The notes under the pieces were generated by a model. That model did no database searches. It saw nothing but the letters and a program-made list of their open reading frames with translations, and was not told the origin of the DNA. The position numbers and the translations under genes were made by a program. Below are positions 6,951 through 7,986 of a stretch of DNA of 7,986 bases, one piece after another. This DNA is from Bacteroidia bacterium (GTDB lineage Bacteria; Bacteroidota; Bacteroidia; Bacteroidales; Dysgonomonadaceae), in NCBI GenBank assembly GCA_030539475.1, contig JAUNRY010000094.1, positions 1 through 7,986 of the forward strand. Direction: 5' to 3'. The first letter of the stretch is position 1; every line of letters starts with the position of its first letter.

Positions 6951-7670
6951 ATGCAAACAAAAATATTTAACACAAAAGAAGAGCTGAACCGTTCGTTTAC
7001 GGAGTACCTGAAAGAGATTTTAAAAGCCCGCGAACGGGTTACGGTGGCTTTATCGGGTGGTTCAACGCCCAAATCGCTGTTCGATTACTGGGCGGATAAC
7101 CACCGGAACGACATCGACTGGAACCGCATTTTTTTATTTTGGGGCGACGAACGTTGCGTGCCGCCTACCGATGAGCAGAGCAATTACAACATGACCAAAA
7201 ATCATTTATTGGACTACGTGCCTATTCCCGAAAGAAATATTTTTCGCATCAAAGGCGAGAACGATCCCGCGGCGGAAGCCGAAAGGTATTCCACATTGCT
7301 GCAAATGGAAGTGGAGGTGGTGAATGGCGTTCCGTCTTTCGATTTGGTTATTCTTGGGCTTGGCGACGACGGGCACACCGCTTCCATTTTTCCGCAGGAA
7401 ATGGAGTTGTGGAAAAGCACTCAATTGTGTGTCGTGGCTACGCATCCCGATAGCGGGCAAAAACGAGTGAGTTTGTCGGGGAAAGTAATCAATCGCGCGC
7501 AGCGCGTGGCATTTTTGGTTACCGGAGCGGCTAAGGCAGAGAAAGTGAAAGAAATTATTGAATCGAGAAAAGAGGTGAAAGATATTTATCCGGCGGCTAA
7601 GGTAAAACCCGTATCGGGAAATCTAATGTGGTTTTTGGATAAGGAAGCCGGGGAGTTGCTGGGAAATTAG
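6951..7670 (+). CDS. pgl: 6-phosphogluconolactonase (DevB/SOL family)
   Basis: The enzyme hydrolyses 6-phosphogluconolactone, the zwf product, to 6-phosphogluconate. From the ATG at 6951 it has 239 residues, the usual family size. Motifs in order are VALSGGSTPKSL at 32-43 (phosphate-binding glycine/serine loop), FWGDERCVPPTDEQSNY at 63-79, and LGLGDDGHTASIFP at 135-148 with the probable catalytic His142. KRVSLS at 171-176 is also family-like. The frame is open upstream to a GTG at 6867 and an ATG at 6870 that overlaps the zwf stop as TGATG. That longer form would add 27-28 residues encoded by repeats, basic and Met/Cys-rich, unlike the family. The start at 6951 begins exactly where family similarity would begin and is therefore preferred. 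It is probably expressed with zwf; gnd is not adjacent. Confidence 0.93.
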   Translation: MQTKIFNTKEELNRSFTEYLKEILKARERVTVALSGGSTPKSLFDYWADNHRNDIDWNRIFLFWGDERCVPPTDEQSNYNMTKNHLLDYVPIPERNIFRIKGENDPAAEAERYSTLLQMEVEVVNGVPSFDLVILGLGDDGHTASIFPQEMELWKSTQLCVVATHPDSGQKRVSLSGKVINRAQRVAFLVTGAAKAEKVKEIIESRKEVKDIYPAAKVKPVSGNLMWFLDKEAGELLGN

Positions 7671-7750
7671 TAAATTCGTATGCGTTGGTATGACGCACAT
7701 CTTCGTGCTGAATCCGAAAAGATATGGAGCAATAACATATAGTAGAATAT

Positions 7751-7784
7751 CTCAATAGATTTCTCCCTGCGGTTGAAATGACAG
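7751..7784. repeat. Dispersed intergenic repeat of the 'AGATTTCTC...GAAATGACA' type
   Basis: The stretch contains AGATTTCTCCC, then TGCGG, then TTGAAATGACAG. From memory it closely resembles a repeat found many times in Bacteroidota and other genomes (AGATTTCTCnCTnCGnTCGAAATGACA), a partial palindrome of TTTC against GAAA arms. Translated on the minus strand it gives CHFNRREKS, a string familiar from spurious hypothetical proteins. The copy has diverged by a base or two from the form I remember. Confidence 0.5.
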
Positions 7785-7811
7785 TTCAGTGAAAAAATCC
7801 GGCGAAAGAAA

Positions 7812-7828
7812 GAGGCTGTCTCAAAAGT
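7812..7828 (+). mobile_element. Possible insertion-sequence terminal repeat remnant
   Basis: GAGGCTGTCTCAAAAGT resembles the outer ends of some IS elements (IS1182- or IS5-like ends with GGCTGTCTCAAAA). No transposase follows in the remaining 160 bp, and no partner inverted copy is present in the window, so this is either one end of an element extending past 7986, a small non-autonomous derivative, or a solo remnant. The resemblance is from memory. Confidence 0.3.
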
Positions 7829-7879
7829 TAATTCTAAAGAAGAGCAGCTTAGAAATTGAAAGTAATTTGTCCTAATTTT

Positions 7880-7981
7880 GTCCCGAATGGGACTGAATAT
7901 GAATAACCCCGTACGCAGTGCGGGGCGAGACAATACCACGAAACCCGTCCCCGCAGGGGGCGAATTGAACCCCTATCGGGG
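7880..7981. repeat. Run of four small GC-rich hairpins (REP-like cluster)
   Basis: Four stem-loops follow closely. The first is GTCCC/GGGAC (7880-7884 with 7889-7893, loop GAAT). The second is CCCCGTA/TGCGGGG (7907-7913 with 7919-7925, one G-T pair). The third is CGTCCCC/GGGGGCG (7946-7952 with 7956-7962, loop GCA, one T-G pair). The fourth is CCCC/GGGG (7970-7973 with 7978-7981, loop TATC). The cluster may continue beyond the right edge. None is followed by a T-run, so they are not intrinsic terminators. Confidence 0.55.
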
Positions 7982-7986
7982 CTCTG

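Larger units (their letters stand above)
7671..7986. other. Gene-free tail made of repeat-like elements
   Basis: No credible gene lies here. The only sizeable open frame, minus strand 7667-7939 with 90 codons, translates repeat sequence and looks like no protein family. The stretch holds, in order, an inverted repeat TGCGT/ACGCA (7681-7697), a palindromic intergenic repeat (7751-7784), a possible insertion-sequence end (7812-7828) and a series of GC-rich hairpins (7880-7981). I saw no strong terminator for zwf-pgl. Confidence 0.65.

Noticed and set aside
7667..7939. Minus-strand open frame (90 codons) after pgl
   Set aside because: Its translation covers the dispersed repeat, the IS-like end and the hairpin cluster, and its peptide resembles repeat-derived spurious proteins.

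Overview
The window most likely comes from a Bacteroidota chromosome, probably order Bacteroidales. It contains a TGS-domain nucleoside kinase of the Bacteroidales type and a Bacteroidota promoter of the form TTTG-N19-TAnnTTTG. Coding regions are moderate in GC, spacers are AT-rich, starts lack Shine-Dalgarno sequences, and short repeat-like intergenic sequences are typical of this group. The assignment rests on motif recognition; no database search was possible.

Layout from left to right. (1) Positions 1-1292, minus strand: the N-terminal 430 codons of a TGS/SAD/uridine-kinase-like nucleoside kinase, cut by the left edge. (2) An 86-bp divergent spacer with a clear promoter for the plus-strand gene. 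(3) Positions 1379-3196, plus: a Na+/phosphate cotransporter-family protein with a C-terminal PhoU-like domain. (4) Positions 3326-4021, plus: an ABC-transporter ATPase with no permease beside it. (5) Positions 4052-4083: a near-perfect bidirectional terminator between convergent genes. (6) Positions 4103-4975, minus: a membrane-anchored zinc metallopeptidase of the YpfJ type. (7) Positions 4976-5340: a gene-free spacer with inverted repeats and a terminator-like hairpin just before zwf. (8) Positions 5341-6870 and 6951-7670, plus: zwf and pgl, the first two steps of the oxidative pentose phosphate pathway. They are separated by a short tract of tandem repeats that is open in the pgl frame and artificially lengthens pgl. 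(9) Positions 7671-7986: a non-coding tail that looks like a stack of dispersed elements, including a possible insertion-sequence end and a run of four small GC-rich hairpins continuing to the right edge.

The only clear functional unit is zwf-pgl, which turns glucose 6-phosphate into 6-phosphogluconate with NAD(P)H production; gnd is not in the window. The other genes are housekeeping or transport functions with no evident common pathway. I found no CRISPR array, tRNA, rRNA, phage gene, transposase or defence system. The unusual material is in the spacers: the zwf leader, the repeat insertion before pgl, and the repeat-packed tail.
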